A stretch of DNA of 64,000 nt from Planctomycetota bacterium (GCA_030616775.1 JAUWWQ010000012.1:1-64000); one strand, 5' to 3'. Positions 42,134 to 52,489 are shown, counted from the stretch's first letter. Translations and numbers: made by a program. Notes: generated by a model from the letters alone, not told the origin.

Positions 42134-45100
42134 ATGGATGTCCGGTTCATCCTAGGGATTTCCGTCCTCCTCCAGTTGGGCGCTGCCCTGGTAGCACTGT
42201 GGCTGATCCGCATTACGAGGCGCCGTTTGGCGTGGGGACTGATAGCCACGGCAGCCGTGCTGATGGCTGCTCGCCGCTCCGTCAGTTTGCTTCACATGGC
42301 CTCCGGTGATCTGGCTCACCCGCTCGACCTGACGGCCGAGCTGGTGGCCCTGGCAACGTCAGGCATCCTGCTGACGGGGCTGGCCCTGGTCATCCCGCTT
42401 CATGGATCGATAAGACGCTCTGAGGAGGCACTGCGAGAGAGTCAACGCACCCTGGCAACCTTGATGAGCAACCTGCTGGGGATGGCCTATCGATGTCGCA
42501 ACGACCGGGATTGGACGATGGAGTTCGTCAGCGAAGGCTGTCTCCACCTGACCGGCTACCAGCCTGACGACCTGATTGGCAACCGAACGGTCTCCTATGC
42601 GCAGCTGATTCATCCGGACGATCGTGAATCCGTGTGGGATGAGGTGCAAGCGGCCCTGCGCGTTAAGGAGCCCTTTCACCTTGTCTACCGCATCCAGAGC
42701 GCCAAAGCCGAAGAGAAGTGGGTTTGGGAGCAAGGTCAAGGAGTCTTTTCGCCCAGCGGGGAGCTGCTCGCCCTTGAAGGGTATATTACAGACGTCACCG
42801 ATCGTGAGCGGGCCGAGGAGGCCCTGCGAAAGGCGCATGACGATCTCGAACGGCGGGTGAAAAAGCGCACTGCTGATCTGAGCGCTGCCAATGAACAGCT
42901 TCGAAATGAGATCGCTGAAAGAGAACGGTTTGAAACCGCGTTGCGGGCCAGCGAAGAAAAATTCCGCGCTCTTGTCGAGACGACCAGTGACTGGGTTTGG
43001 GAGGTGGATGAGAACGGTATCTACACTTACTCCAGTCCACAGGTCACGGACCTGCTGGGATACCGGCCGGAGGACGTCATCGGCAAGACACCCTTCGATT
43101 TCATGCCTCCTGATGAGGCACAACGGGTGGCCAGATCGTTCAGAGCTATAGTTGAGTCAAGGGAACCTTTCTCAGGCTTGGAGAACACTAACCTCCACAA
43201 GGACGGGCGACAGGTGGTGCTTGAGACCAACGGCGTGCCAATTGTTGACGCAAAAGGAAAGCTCCTGGGTTATAGGGGGATCGACCGCAACATCACCGGG
43301 CGCAAGCGGGCCGAGGCCGAGCTGCAGCAAAGCGAAAAGAAGTACAGAACGCTACTGGAGAACCTTCCTCAGAAGATATTCTACAAGAACACAGAATCAG
43401 TGTATGTGTCCTGCAATTACAATTACGCAAGAGATCTCAAGATTACGCCGGAGGAGATTGTCGGGAAAACTGATTACGAATTTTATCCCAAGGAGCTGGC
43501 TGAGAAATACAGAGCAGATGACCGAAGGATTATCAAGTCCGGAGGGACAGAGGAAATTGAAGAGAAGTACCTGTCGGACGGACAGGAATTCACTGTGCAA
43601 ACGGCCAAAACACCCGTCAAGGATGAAGAAGGAAAAACCACGGGCATTCTGGGGATCTTTTGGGATATCACCGAGCGCAAGAGAGCTGCGGAAGAACTGA
43701 GGCAAGCCAAAGAGGCGGCCGAGGCCGCCAGCCGCGCTAAAAGTGCCTTCCTTGCCAACATGAGCCACGAAATCCGCACGCCTATGACGGCTATGCTCGG
43801 CGCTGCGGAACTCTTGGCCGCGGGCCGCACCGACCAACCTCGAGACCCTGACCGCGTCGACATAATCCTCAGAAATGGCCGCCACCTGCTGGCCCTGATT
43901 AACGATTTGCTGGATCTGTCCCGGGCTGAGGTAGACAAGCTCGAGGTTCGGCGTTCGCCGTGTTCCTTGCTCGATGTCATGGCGGATGTTGAGGCGGTGA
44001 CACGGCTACTGCACTGGCGACCCGCCGTCGACTACCGGATCATCTACGAGACCCCTGCTCCCACCCGAATCGTCACGGACGCGACGCGACTTAAACAAGC
44101 AGTGATCAATCTCATCAGCAATGCGCTGAAGTTCACGGAAATCGGCCACGTGAAGGTGCGCATACAGGTCCGCCGTGACCACGCTGAGCCCCGCCTGTCC
44201 ATCGCTGTGGAAGACACCGGAGCAGGGATTCCCGCCGGCGACACCGAGCGCATCTTCGAGACGTTCACCCAGATCGGCCCGGGCACGCCTGGAATATCCG
44301 GGGGCGTGGGCTTGGGCCTGCCGCTTGCTAGGTGGATCGCCGAGCAGCTTGGAGGGGTCCTTGAGGTCACAAGTGTTAAAGACCGCGGGAGCACTTTCAC
44401 ACTCCGTGTGTCTACCGGACCACTCGACGACGCGGCGTGGGTAACGCCTGGCGAAATGTCCATCCTGCCCAAACCGCCGAGCGGGCTTGACACGATGGCC
44501 AGTGGGCCACGAATACGTGGACACATACTCCTGGCCGAAGATTTCCCCGACACCCGCAAGCTGATCGAACAGGCCCTGACGAATGTGGGTGCCAAGGTCA
44601 CCACTGTGGATAATGGCGAAGACGCGGTCAAGGTCGCGCTCGCCGAACAGTTCGACCTGATTCTCATGGACGTGCGGATGCCTGGAATGAACGGTCTCAG
44701 TGCCACCGCTGAGCTTCGCCGGCGTGGATGCCTGACGCCTATCATCGCCCTGACGGCCTCGACCACGGAGGACGACCGGGAGCGGATCCTTAAGAGCGGT
44801 TTCGACGACTTGTGGACTAAGCCGATCACGCTTGAGCAGCTCCATGACGAGGTGGCTGCATACCTCCGTGAAACATCTGAGGAGGTTGGACGCGGCGATC
44901 AAGCCGGACTCGACCGCTCAACCGCGACCATCGAGGACCCGCGTCTTGCGGCCGCTCGTACGGAGTTTGCCCGGAATCTGCCCTCACGGCTTGCCCGCGT
45001 CACAGCCGCTGTCAAAGCCCGTGACATCGACCAGGCGCGGGAGGCGCTGCACCAGCTAGTCGGCGCCGGAGGCATGCACGGATTCACGTCGGTTTCGCAA

Positions 45101-45235
45101 GAGGCTGCACGATTACTTGAATTGGCCAGAAATGGAACACTCGCCGAACACCCTGATGAGCTGGAACCCTTGAAGGATCTGGTCAAGCAAGCCGTGGAAT
45201 CAGTGTCTCCTCAGAGCGGGACTACCACGGGCTAG
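42134..45235 (+). CDS. Hybrid sensor histidine kinase with three PAS domains, receiver and HPt
   Basis: Three membrane helices span residues about 5-92. Three PAS segments follow (about 105-240, 275-400, 405-530), joined by coiled coil. The HisKA motif FLANMSHEIRTPMTAM puts the phosphate-accepting His near 544. The ATPase domain has an N box INLISNALKFTE near 660 and G1 VEDTGAGIPAGD. A receiver domain (HILLAEDFPDTRKL to LILMDVRMPG, Asp near 845) and a C-terminal HPt (ALHQLVGAGGMHGF, His near 972) complete the phosphorelay. All catalytic residues appear intact. No response regulator with output domain is adjacent, so the partner is elsewhere. The ATG has AGGAGCAAGTGAACT upstream. Confidence 0.93.
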   Translation: MDVRFILGISVLLQLGAALVALWLIRITRRRLAWGLIATAAVLMAARRSVSLLHMASGDLAHPLDLTAELVALATSGILLTGLALVIPLHGSIRRSEEALRESQRTLATLMSNLLGMAYRCRNDRDWTMEFVSEGCLHLTGYQPDDLIGNRTVSYAQLIHPDDRESVWDEVQAALRVKEPFHLVYRIQSAKAEEKWVWEQGQGVFSPSGELLALEGYITDVTDRERAEEALRKAHDDLERRVKKRTADLSAANEQLRNEIAERERFETALRASEEKFRALVETTSDWVWEVDENGIYTYSSPQVTDLLGYRPEDVIGKTPFDFMPPDEAQRVARSFRAIVESREPFSGLENTNLHKDGRQVVLETNGVPIVDAKGKLLGYRGIDRNITGRKRAEAELQQSEKKYRTLLENLPQKIFYKNTESVYVSCNYNYARDLKITPEEIVGKTDYEFYPKELAEKYRADDRRIIKSGGTEEIEEKYLSDGQEFTVQTAKTPVKDEEGKTTGILGIFWDITERKRAAEELRQAKEAAEAASRAKSAFLANMSHEIRTPMTAMLGAAELLAAGRTDQPRDPDRVDIILRNGRHLLALINDLLDLSRAEVDKLEVRRSPCSLLDVMADVEAVTRLLHWRPAVDYRIIYETPAPTRIVTDATRLKQAVINLISNALKFTEIGHVKVRIQVRRDHAEPRLSIAVEDTGAGIPAGDTERIFETFTQIGPGTPGISGGVGLGLPLARWIAEQLGGVLEVTSVKDRGSTFTLRVSTGPLDDAAWVTPGEMSILPKPPSGLDTMASGPRIRGHILLAEDFPDTRKLIEQALTNVGAKVTTVDNGEDAVKVALAEQFDLILMDVRMPGMNGLSATAELRRRGCLTPIIALTASTTEDDRERILKSGFDDLWTKPITLEQLHDEVAAYLRETSEEVGRGDQAGLDRSTATIEDPRLAAARTEFARNLPSRLARVTAAVKARDIDQAREALHQLVGAGGMHGFTSVSQEAARLLELARNGTLAEHPDELEPLKDLVKQAVESVSPQSGTTTG

Positions 45236-45450
45236 CCACCCGGCGTGGCCGCTGTGAGCGGCACTCCTTAAGTTGATCCGGGGTCTGCTGCGACGTACAC
45301 CTCTTGCCACCGATTCGCTCTCCGGCTTGACCTGACAGTTGCCTTGGGGATACTAGAGATGGGTGGGTACCACCCTATCCGTCTTCGCCGGAGCGAATAC
45401 GGGCGCCAACGCGAACCAGACCTCGAACAAGCCAGTAAGAGGACTCTCGT

Positions 45451-46305
45451 ATGATCGCTAACAGCCACTTGATCAAGGGGCGGACGGCCTGCGGCACACG
45501 CCGTTTGGTGTTGCCGCTGGTGGTGTGCGGCCTGGGGTTGGGGGCTTGCGGTTGCGGCTCCTTCAACCCCGCTTTCGTGAGCCTTTTTGACCCGACGGGT
45601 TCCGGCCAGTTTACTACCCTTGACAACCCCTCGGGGCACGTCGTGGTTACGTTCGTCAACAACGTAGTGGTAGACGAGCAACTCCTGGCCTATTTGGAAG
45701 GCCCCGCCAACCTGGTATTGACGGATGCGGAAAAACGAGAGTTACGGCCTCGGATACGGCTTCGCGTGCAGGTTACCTTCACGGACGGGACGGTACAGAC
45801 CATCGAGTTCATCGACGGCAGCACGAAGCTCGTGGAGCCGGCTTTCGCCGCTGAGGCAGACCCAGACCTCAATCAAAACGATCTAGACAACGTCGTCGTC
45901 CCATGCGTTGTTGCCTCCGTGACGCTTGCCCCAGGGACGGACATTGAGGTTTTCATACCTGCCGGCCTACTGCAGTTTGGACGAGAAGAGGTCTTCGATG
46001 CGGAGGGTAATCCCGTCACCATCTATACCTTACGAGGAGAAGAGGCCCCAAGGTTTCGAAGACTGGAGATCGACGAGATCGATGAGGACGGGAACGTGAC
46101 CGTGCAACACCACATCGGTCGGCGTGACGCCCCGAGCCCTGCGATGAATCCTCTATGCGGTTCCGTCGTTGCCATCGTGGCGGACGGAGTGCTGAAAGTC
46201 CCGTTCTTAACTCAGGCGTCCACGCGCCCGAGCTACGACTTGGCAGACAATGCGACTGTCTCGAGAATCGGCGGGCGTTACGAGTTCCGCGTAACCGTGC
46301 ACTAG
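45451..46305 (+). CDS. Lipoprotein, 284 aa (first of three)
   Basis: A basic start and hydrophobic stretch (RLVLPLVVCGLGLGACGCG) end in a lipobox LGAC, so it should be lipidated and kept at a membrane. Just after the Cys it reads SFNPAFVSLFD, shared in style with the next gene. The rest is beta-rich, with an acidic insert (EADPDLNQNDLDNVV), and no known domain. RBS-like GTAAGAGGA precedes the ATG. It appears to form a three-gene set with 46356 and 47088. Confidence 0.75.
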   Translation: MIANSHLIKGRTACGTRRLVLPLVVCGLGLGACGCGSFNPAFVSLFDPTGSGQFTTLDNPSGHVVVTFVNNVVVDEQLLAYLEGPANLVLTDAEKRELRPRIRLRVQVTFTDGTVQTIEFIDGSTKLVEPAFAAEADPDLNQNDLDNVVVPCVVASVTLAPGTDIEVFIPAGLLQFGREEVFDAEGNPVTIYTLRGEEAPRFRRLEIDEIDEDGNVTVQHHIGRRDAPSPAMNPLCGSVVAIVADGVLKVPFLTQASTRPSYDLADNATVSRIGGRYEFRVTVH

Positions 46306-46355
46306 GAGCAGGCATTCGGGCACGAAACACCGATATTAAACGGAGGAAGCGGGTA

Positions 46356-47048
46356 GTGCAAATGGGTATGGGACGGACAATGATACCGGGTGCCCTGGCC
46401 CTTCTGGGGTTCGCAGCGACCGGGTGCGGGAACGTCGGGATTCTCAATCCGGCCTTCATCAGCACCTTGGTCGGGGGCGTCGTCCCGTTCACGCCGGGTC
46501 CGGGCGCCGCCTACGTCTTCGTTCGCTGTGTGAATGAAACCAATGAGCCCATCGAGTTCATTGTCACTATTCAGCGGAGCGTTCTGATCCTTGATGAGAA
46601 CGGCAACTTTCAGGTCGATGAGGAGGGTAATTTCATCACCCGACCCGAACGAGAAACCGTTCGTATGACGACCTTCCCAGATGGGCAATCGAGGGAACTT
46701 GGGACGCTGTTCCCTTGCGGTGAATCCCCTGTGACGCACGTCGGTCTCGGAGAGAACCTGTTGCCGACAGACGCGGCCGTCTTTGTAGGAGGGCGGGGCG
46801 TCGCCGGGGCAGAGGGATTCGGCGTGCCCGCTGGCAACCTGAACCCGCTGCAGTTGGTGGTGGGCAACTTTAACTGTGGAGACACGATCATCTTTCGGGC
46901 CTTCCTCAGCAGCAATGTAGCGGGCGGCGTGGCCCTACAGTCCTTCTTGCTACCTGGCTCGGAACAGCCATCGGATTTCGACGGCCCCGACACGTTCGTT
47001 AACATGGAGCAGTTCCTTGAATCGCAGGTCCGCGAGGACGAGCCGTAG
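46356..47048 (+). CDS. Lipoprotein, about 231 aa (second of three)
   Basis: A GTG at 46356 lies nine bases after GGAGG and gives VQMGMGRTMIPGALALLGFA followed by the lipobox ATGC; the ATG at 46362 is an alternative. After the lipidated Cys comes ILNPAFISTLVGG, echoing NPAFVS in the preceding gene, and a beta-rich domain with FVRCVNETNEPIEFIVTIQR. The gap to the preceding gene is 50 bases, so co-transcription is likely. Function unknown. Confidence 0.72.
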   Translation: MQMGMGRTMIPGALALLGFAATGCGNVGILNPAFISTLVGGVVPFTPGPGAAYVFVRCVNETNEPIEFIVTIQRSVLILDENGNFQVDEEGNFITRPERETVRMTTFPDGQSRELGTLFPCGESPVTHVGLGENLLPTDAAVFVGGRGVAGAEGFGVPAGNLNPLQLVVGNFNCGDTIIFRAFLSSNVAGGVALQSFLLPGSEQPSDFDGPDTFVNMEQFLESQVREDEP

Positions 47049-47087
47049 CCAGAGGGCGGGCCGTGCATAGACCGGGAGAACCCGAAC

Positions 47088-47348
47088 ATGAAGCTGTTGT
47101 CTGTTTTAGCCCAAGCAAGATCCCATTTGCGGCCGATTCGGCGCGGCAGGGTTAGTTCCGGCCGCCGAAGCAGGCTTGCCTTGACCCTGGCTGCCGCACT
47201 CGCAGGCGGGTCGCTCCTGAGCACTTGCCAGACTCGCCTCAAAGATGCGATCGTCAGCGGCTCTAAGGACTATTTTTTCACCTTCCTTGATCCGAGCAGC
47301 ATGGCCGAGTTCTTACTCGACCAAGCAGGCGATGCTGAAGAGGAATAG
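47088..47348 (+). CDS. Small lipoprotein, 86 aa (third of three)
   Basis: An Arg-rich start and hydrophobic LALTLAAALAGGSLLSTCQ end in a candidate lipobox LSTC, leaving a mature peptide of about 40 residues with a FFTFLDPSSMAEFLLD core. It follows the second lipoprotein by 39 bases. The length is too short for a domain call; a membrane-tethered peptide or small structural part of an envelope assembly is possible. Confidence 0.6.
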   Translation: MKLLSVLAQARSHLRPIRRGRVSSGRRSRLALTLAAALAGGSLLSTCQTRLKDAIVSGSKDYFFTFLDPSSMAEFLLDQAGDAEEE

Positions 47349-47577
47349 CCGCAAAGCCGGCGATGCCATCAACGCCGTGCTGGCCACCGCCGGGTCCAAC
47401 CTTCGCAAGCTGCAGCGGCGACTTGCCGCCGCCCCGACCCACTGGCTCGAGCGCATCACGCACACCCACAGACCCGCGAACGCCCTATAGCTCACACAGA
47501 ACACACGCCCTTTTTCAGGGACGACTAACTATGAATCCGTTCCCAAGTGCCGTCAACCGGCATCGCCAACAGATCGA

Positions 47578-48165
47578 TCACCTGGCCGGTGTGGATGCAT
47601 CGGGCAGTTCCAGAACGCGGCTGGTTACACCATGCTCCCGGCAATACGCAAAAAGCATGTGCACGTAAGACGCCTTTACGTGAGCGGTGCCCTTCAAACC
47701 CAGTTCTGCCTGGACTGCCCGGATGGCGGCTTCGTTGGGCCCTTCAATCTCCACAAACAGCCCGATGTGGGGCGGCTCATCCAGCTCGATCCGGCAGTCG
47801 CGACGGCGCCAGCTTTCCCGGCGCTTTTGATAGGAGAGGACCACGACAAAGCCGAGCCCGTGGAAGATGTTGGCGGCTGTCTCAGCATCACCAATCTCGA
47901 TTTCCAGTTCCTCGCGTGACTTGAATGGCCCGGAGCGCACCGGCCCTTTGAAGGTTAATGTGGCCTGTCGATCATCGCTGCCCTCCACTTTCACTGAGCG
48001 AATACGCAGTCCACATCCCCGGTGCCGCAGGGAACCGTCCGGCCGATCGAAGATTACGTTCGTCTCCAGCACGCGCCCCAGGGACGTCGCTCCAATCGCT
48101 TGCAGCCGCTCGCGCACCGGCTGGTGCGACTCGACACGGAACTTCGCTTCGATTTCCGAAGGCAT
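47578..48165 (-). CDS. CYTH-domain protein (class IV adenylyl cyclase / CyaB-like)
   Basis: The start MPSEIEAKFRV holds the ExExK metal-triphosphate motif of the CYTH fold. GCGLRIRSV, ATLTFKGP, REELEIEIGD and FVEIEGP follow in the expected order with the paired acidic and basic residues of the tunnel. Members are class IV adenylyl cyclases, thiamine triphosphatases or inorganic triphosphatases; a choice between them is not possible from sequence alone. It follows leuS on the same strand after a 63-base gap. Confidence 0.85.
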   Translation of the reverse strand: MPSEIEAKFRVESHQPVRERLQAIGATSLGRVLETNVIFDRPDGSLRHRGCGLRIRSVKVEGSDDRQATLTFKGPVRSGPFKSREELEIEIGDAETAANIFHGLGFVVVLSYQKRRESWRRRDCRIELDEPPHIGLFVEIEGPNEAAIRAVQAELGLKGTAHVKASYVHMLFAYCREHGVTSRVLELPDASTPAR

Positions 48166-48228
48166 GAGAGGAATAGCGAATAGCGAGATACACGCACCTG
48201 TGACCCGACGATCAAACGGGTCGCTTTA

Positions 48229-51200
48229 TCAGGTTGCCACGATGTTAACCAGTCGTCCTTTCACGACGATGACCTTGCGAATCGTTTTGCCCTCGATCGC
48301 GGCAGCCACCTTCTTTTGAGTGAGCGCCGCCGAGCGAACGGTCTCTTCGTCCGCGTTGGCGGCCACCATCACGCGGGCTTTGAGCTTGCCGTTGATCTGC
48401 ACGCCGATCTCGACTTCCTCGTCACGGGCGAGCTTTTCATCGTATTTGGGCCAGGGCTCATAGGCGAGTGTCTTATCGTGGCCGAGCCGGTGCCACAGCT
48501 CCTCGCCCAGATGCGGTACAAACGGCGACAGCACCAACACGAACGGCTCGATGACCGCTCGCGGCCGACGCTGGCGCGGTGTCATGAAGTTGACGAAGTC
48601 GAAGATGGCCGCGATGGCCGTATTCAGCTTGAGCTGCTCCAGATCCTCGGTCACACGCTTAATCAATTTGTGCAGCACCCGAAGCGTCTCGGCGTCGGGC
48701 TTCTCGTCGGTCAGCGCACGGGACAGTTCGTTGGTGTCCTCATCCATCACCAACCGCCAGATGCGCTGGCACAGTCTAAACAGACCCGGCACGTCCCTGG
48801 TGTTCCAGGGTTTGGACGCATCCAGCGGCCCCATGTACATCTCATAAAGCCGGAACGTGTCGGCACCCCATTCGGCAATGATCTCGTCGGGGCTGACCAC
48901 GTTTTTGAGGGCCTTGCTCATCTTGGCGATGACGCGGGTCACCTGTTCACCGGTTTTCTTGAGAATGAACTGATCTTCGCCGCGCTCCTCCACCGCATCG
49001 GGGCCGACGGTTATGCCCCGCTTGTCCCGGTAGGCGAAGCCCTGGATCATCCCCTGATTGAACAGCTTGCTGAACGGCTCGCGAGTCGAGGCGAAGCCCA
49101 AGTCGCAAAGCACCTTGTGCCAGAACCTGGCATAAAGCAGGTGCAGCACGGCGTGCTCGGCGCCGCCCACGTACAGATCGACCGGCATCCAATACTGCTC
49201 CGCCTTGGCGTCGCAGAATCGCCCGGTGTTATGCGGATCGATGAAGCGAAGATAGTACCAGCACGAACCGGCCCATTGCGGCATGGTGTTGACGTCATGG
49301 CGATAACGCCGCCCGTCGCGCTCGACGAAAAGCCATTCTTTTGCCCGACCAAGCGGCGGCTCCGGAAGCGTCTCGGCGTCCTCGGCGGCCTGCGTCGGCT
49401 TGAAGTCCTTCACCTCCGGCAGTTTGACTGGAAGCTCATCATCGGTCAGGCCGATGGTCTCACCGTCCTCCCCGTGCAGAACGGGGAACGGTTCACCCCA
49501 ATATTTTTGCCGGCTGAAGACCCAATCCCGCAGCTTGTAGTTGACTGCCGCCCGGCCCAGACCCTTCCGTTCGAGCCAGGCGTTGATCTTTGCCTGGGCT
49601 TCGGGGGTTAGCAGGCCGTTCAGGTCGCACACGTCTTGCAGCAATACCGCGGATTCCTTCCGCGCCGGGGAGTTGATACTGGCCCCCTCGCCGACAAACG
49701 CTTCGGCGAAAATGCCCGGATCATCGGCATAAGCGAAAGTCGCCACCTGCCTTATCCAGCCCGGATCGCCGTCGAGGATGGCCGTCGCATCCTGGGCGGT
49801 AATTCCTCCCAGTGTTCCGGCCGCACCGGTCGCCGACTTCATGAGCCGTTCGATCAGCTCGGGCTTGCCTTGCCTGGCGCAGTAATCTGCGTCAAGAGCC
49901 CCGCGCATGATCTGCTCATGGAACCAGACCTCATGGGGCTCCACCACCGCGACAATTGGAAGACCGAAAGTCTTGGCGAACTCGAAGTCGCGGGTGTCGT
50001 GGGCCGGCACGGCCATGATCGCGCCTGTGCCATAGCCCATAAGCACGTAGTCGGCGATCCAAATCGGGACCGGTTGTCCGTTGACCGGATTGATCGCGTA
50101 GGCGCCGGTGAAGACGCCGGTTTTTTCCTTGGTGTCGGCCGTTCGGTCTAGATCGGAGCGGTTCCGGGCGGCGGTCACATAGGCTTCGACCTCTGTGCGA
50201 TGCTCGGGCGTGGTGACCTGTTCGACCAGCTCATGCTCGGGTGCAAGCACCATGTAGGTTGCACCGAAAAGCGTATCCGCCCTGGTCGTGTAGACGCGGA
50301 TGGCGTGTGGGAAGTTGTCGTACGAAAGGGCCATGTCCTTGGGGACATCACCGTCGCGACACACCCACCGGTCGCCTTCGATGCTCCACTTGTGGGCCAG
50401 CGGGAAGACGGCCTCCGCGCCGGTACTCTTGCCGACCCAATTGCGTTGCATGATCTTGATCGGCTCGGGCCAATCCAGTTCGTCGAGATCGGTTACCAGG
50501 CGGTCGGCATACTTGGTGATACGCAGCATCCACTGCCGAAGGGGTCGGCGAAACACGGGGTGATTGCCCCGGTCACTTCGACCCTCGTTGGTGACTTCCT
50601 CATTCGCCAGAACCGTACCGAGAACGGGGCACCAGTTGACTGGGACTTCCGCCAGATATGCCAGACGATGGTGATCCAACACCCGGCGTTGCTCGGAAGC
50701 CGACAGATCGGTCCATTTACTCCGACCGGGGACGTCCCGGTCGCGCACCAGTTGTAAGGCAGCGTTGACGCCCCATCTTCCGGATTCCAGCTCGGCCACA
50801 AGCTCACTGATGGGCCTGGCTCGCCCGATGGTCTCCCGGCCCTGCGGATCAACCCAGCGACACTCGTCGTCGTACCAGCTTTCGAACATCCGCAGGAATA
50901 TCCACTGCGTGAATCTGTAGTACCCCGGGTCGCTGGTGGCGAGTTCCCGGCTCCAATCATAGCTGAAGCCGAACATCTTGAGCTGCTGTCGGTAGCGGTC
51001 GATGTTACCCTTCGTGGTGACGGCCGGGTGGACGTTGTGCTCGATGGCATACTGTTCAGCCGGCAGGCCGAAGGAGTCGAAACCCATCGGGTGGAGCACG
51101 TTGTAACCGCTCATGCGCTTGTAGCGGGCGATGATGTCCGTGGCACAGTAGCCCACCGGGTGCCCGACGTGCAGCCCCGCACCGCTCGGATACGGGAACA

Positions 51201-51360
51201 TATCGAGGATGTAGAACTTGGGCTTGGCCGTGTCGAATCCGGACTCACCCGGATTGGGCATGCGAAACGTGCCGTTCTCTTCCCAATACCGCCGCCATCG
51301 ACCCTCGATCACGGGAGGATCGTAGCGACCCGGTTTGTTGGTCCGTTGCGTGTTTGCCAT
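48229..51360 (-). CDS. leuS: Leucyl-tRNA synthetase
   Basis: Class I aminoacyl-tRNA synthetase that charges tRNA-Leu. The HIGH motif appears as GLHVGHPVGY in LDMFPYPSGAGLHVGH, and the KMSKS loop as AKMSKALKN near residue 815. A large editing domain with TTRADTLFGATYMVLAPEHE and PAHDTRDFEFA lies between, and the anticodon-binding end LNTAIAAIFDFVNF and the C-terminal domain VEIGVQINGKLKARV are complete. At 1043 residues it is longer than the usual 860-950, with extra sequence in the N-terminal half and around the editing domain. I prefer the ATG at 51360, but ATG 51372 and TTG 51393 are possible. Confidence 0.96.
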   Translation of the reverse strand: MANTQRTNKPGRYDPPVIEGRWRRYWEENGTFRMPNPGESGFDTAKPKFYILDMFPYPSGAGLHVGHPVGYCATDIIARYKRMSGYNVLHPMGFDSFGLPAEQYAIEHNVHPAVTTKGNIDRYRQQLKMFGFSYDWSRELATSDPGYYRFTQWIFLRMFESWYDDECRWVDPQGRETIGRARPISELVAELESGRWGVNAALQLVRDRDVPGRSKWTDLSASEQRRVLDHHRLAYLAEVPVNWCPVLGTVLANEEVTNEGRSDRGNHPVFRRPLRQWMLRITKYADRLVTDLDELDWPEPIKIMQRNWVGKSTGAEAVFPLAHKWSIEGDRWVCRDGDVPKDMALSYDNFPHAIRVYTTRADTLFGATYMVLAPEHELVEQVTTPEHRTEVEAYVTAARNRSDLDRTADTKEKTGVFTGAYAINPVNGQPVPIWIADYVLMGYGTGAIMAVPAHDTRDFEFAKTFGLPIVAVVEPHEVWFHEQIMRGALDADYCARQGKPELIERLMKSATGAAGTLGGITAQDATAILDGDPGWIRQVATFAYADDPGIFAEAFVGEGASINSPARKESAVLLQDVCDLNGLLTPEAQAKINAWLERKGLGRAAVNYKLRDWVFSRQKYWGEPFPVLHGEDGETIGLTDDELPVKLPEVKDFKPTQAAEDAETLPEPPLGRAKEWLFVERDGRRYRHDVNTMPQWAGSCWYYLRFIDPHNTGRFCDAKAEQYWMPVDLYVGGAEHAVLHLLYARFWHKVLCDLGFASTREPFSKLFNQGMIQGFAYRDKRGITVGPDAVEERGEDQFILKKTGEQVTRVIAKMSKALKNVVSPDEIIAEWGADTFRLYEMYMGPLDASKPWNTRDVPGLFRLCQRIWRLVMDEDTNELSRALTDEKPDAETLRVLHKLIKRVTEDLEQLKLNTAIAAIFDFVNFMTPRQRRPRAVIEPFVLVLSPFVPHLGEELWHRLGHDKTLAYEPWPKYDEKLARDEEVEIGVQINGKLKARVMVAANADEETVRSAALTQKKVAAAIEGKTIRKVIVVKGRLVNIVAT

Positions 51361-51568
51361 CGGCCTCTGCATTGTCGCTGATAGATTACTCAAAGAGTCC
51401 AGTGGACCGCAAAGTCAAGCAGTTTAGGTCGGTGTAGACGGCGATTCAAGCGAACCGCGTGTTTTCAGCCGCGCGGGATCCACATCGGCTACACGGCGTA
51501 GCCGGCGATACCCGGTTGTTCGGACAAAAGCCAACGCCTAGAATAGGAGAATCCAGGAGCAACACGGC

Positions 51569-52489
51569 GTGGACCAGACAGCAGCTTCGCCCGAATCCGA
51601 ACCGGTTCAGCATCCTGCCAACGATGTCGAGCCCCCGCCCGGCAACCACCCGGTGGAGGTGGCCGCCCGCCGGGGGATCGGCCCGCTGAGCCCTCTTGGC
51701 CGCGATGTCTGGCACGGGCATACCTGGCCCTGCGTCTCGTGCGGCCAGCTCGTGCTGCGCAACGCCAAGGCCTGTGACCATTGCGGTCAGGACCTCAGCG
51801 AGGAGATGCTCGAAAAGATGATCGCCCACGCCGGGCCGTGGTACGTGCTGGAGCATGTCCGGCCATTCCCCGGCGTCAGCCTCGAGCGGATCATTCGCCA
51901 GGTTCGCCGCGGGTTGATTACTGAGACATCAATCGTTCGCGGTCCGCCGACACATTACCAGTGGCGTTTTGCGGCGGAGACGCCGGGCCTGTGCCGGTAC
52001 TTCGGACGATGCTGGAGCTGCCACGAAGAAGTGTCGCCCTCTGACAGTCACTGCAAGTATTGCCTGTCGAGCCTTTCATTCGAACAGCCCCGATCCGCGC
52101 CGGCTGTGCCGCCTTCCCCGACCGCAGAGGCATCGGCGAAGTCGACGGGATTGGCCGCGCCGGACTCTCATCCGAGCACGGATCGCGAGACGGTAAGGCG
52201 GGCTGTGCCCACTGATACCCTGACCGAAGGTTCGCGCCGGCACGCCGCTGCGCCGTTACCGCCCATCGACGAACTCAAGCGACTCTCAGCCGTTGTCGAT
52301 CAGGCCGCCGTGCCTGCCCATGACGCCATCTGGGATGAACCACCGCGCATCGCCGGCATCCGGGCAACCTGGATCGCTGCGGCACTGCTCATCATCGTGA
52401 TCGTCGCCCTTATGTTCCTCACCCAATCGCGCAGCCCGGAGCCGCCCCCACCCCCGCTCCCGGCCGCAGGAATGATCGTTTTGCGGTAG
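51569..52489 (+). CDS. Tail-anchored double zinc-ribbon protein, 306 aa
   Basis: Two zinc ribbons are evident: CVSCGQLVLRNAKACDHCGQ (residues about 55-74) and CWSCHEEVSPSDSHCKYC (about 150-167). Between them is a domain with VRPFPGVSLERIIRQVRRG, similar in feel to GYF-like planctomycete modules. A disordered Pro/Ala linker leads to one C-terminal membrane helix (ATWIAAALLIIVIVALMFL), so the protein should be anchored by its tail. GTG at 51569 lies nine bases after AGGAG. It diverges from leuS. The function is unknown. Confidence 0.75.
   Translation: MDQTAASPESEPVQHPANDVEPPPGNHPVEVAARRGIGPLSPLGRDVWHGHTWPCVSCGQLVLRNAKACDHCGQDLSEEMLEKMIAHAGPWYVLEHVRPFPGVSLERIIRQVRRGLITETSIVRGPPTHYQWRFAAETPGLCRYFGRCWSCHEEVSPSDSHCKYCLSSLSFEQPRSAPAVPPSPTAEASAKSTGLAAPDSHPSTDRETVRRAVPTDTLTEGSRRHAAAPLPPIDELKRLSAVVDQAAVPAHDAIWDEPPRIAGIRATWIAAALLIIVIVALMFLTQSRSPEPPPPPLPAAGMIVLR

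Noticed and set aside
47578-48165. Confident assignment as adenylyl cyclase
   Set aside because: The CYTH fold is clear but its members have several activities, so only the family is called.
48316-49611. 431-codon forward frame over leuS
   Set aside because: Antisense shadow of leucyl-tRNA synthetase.
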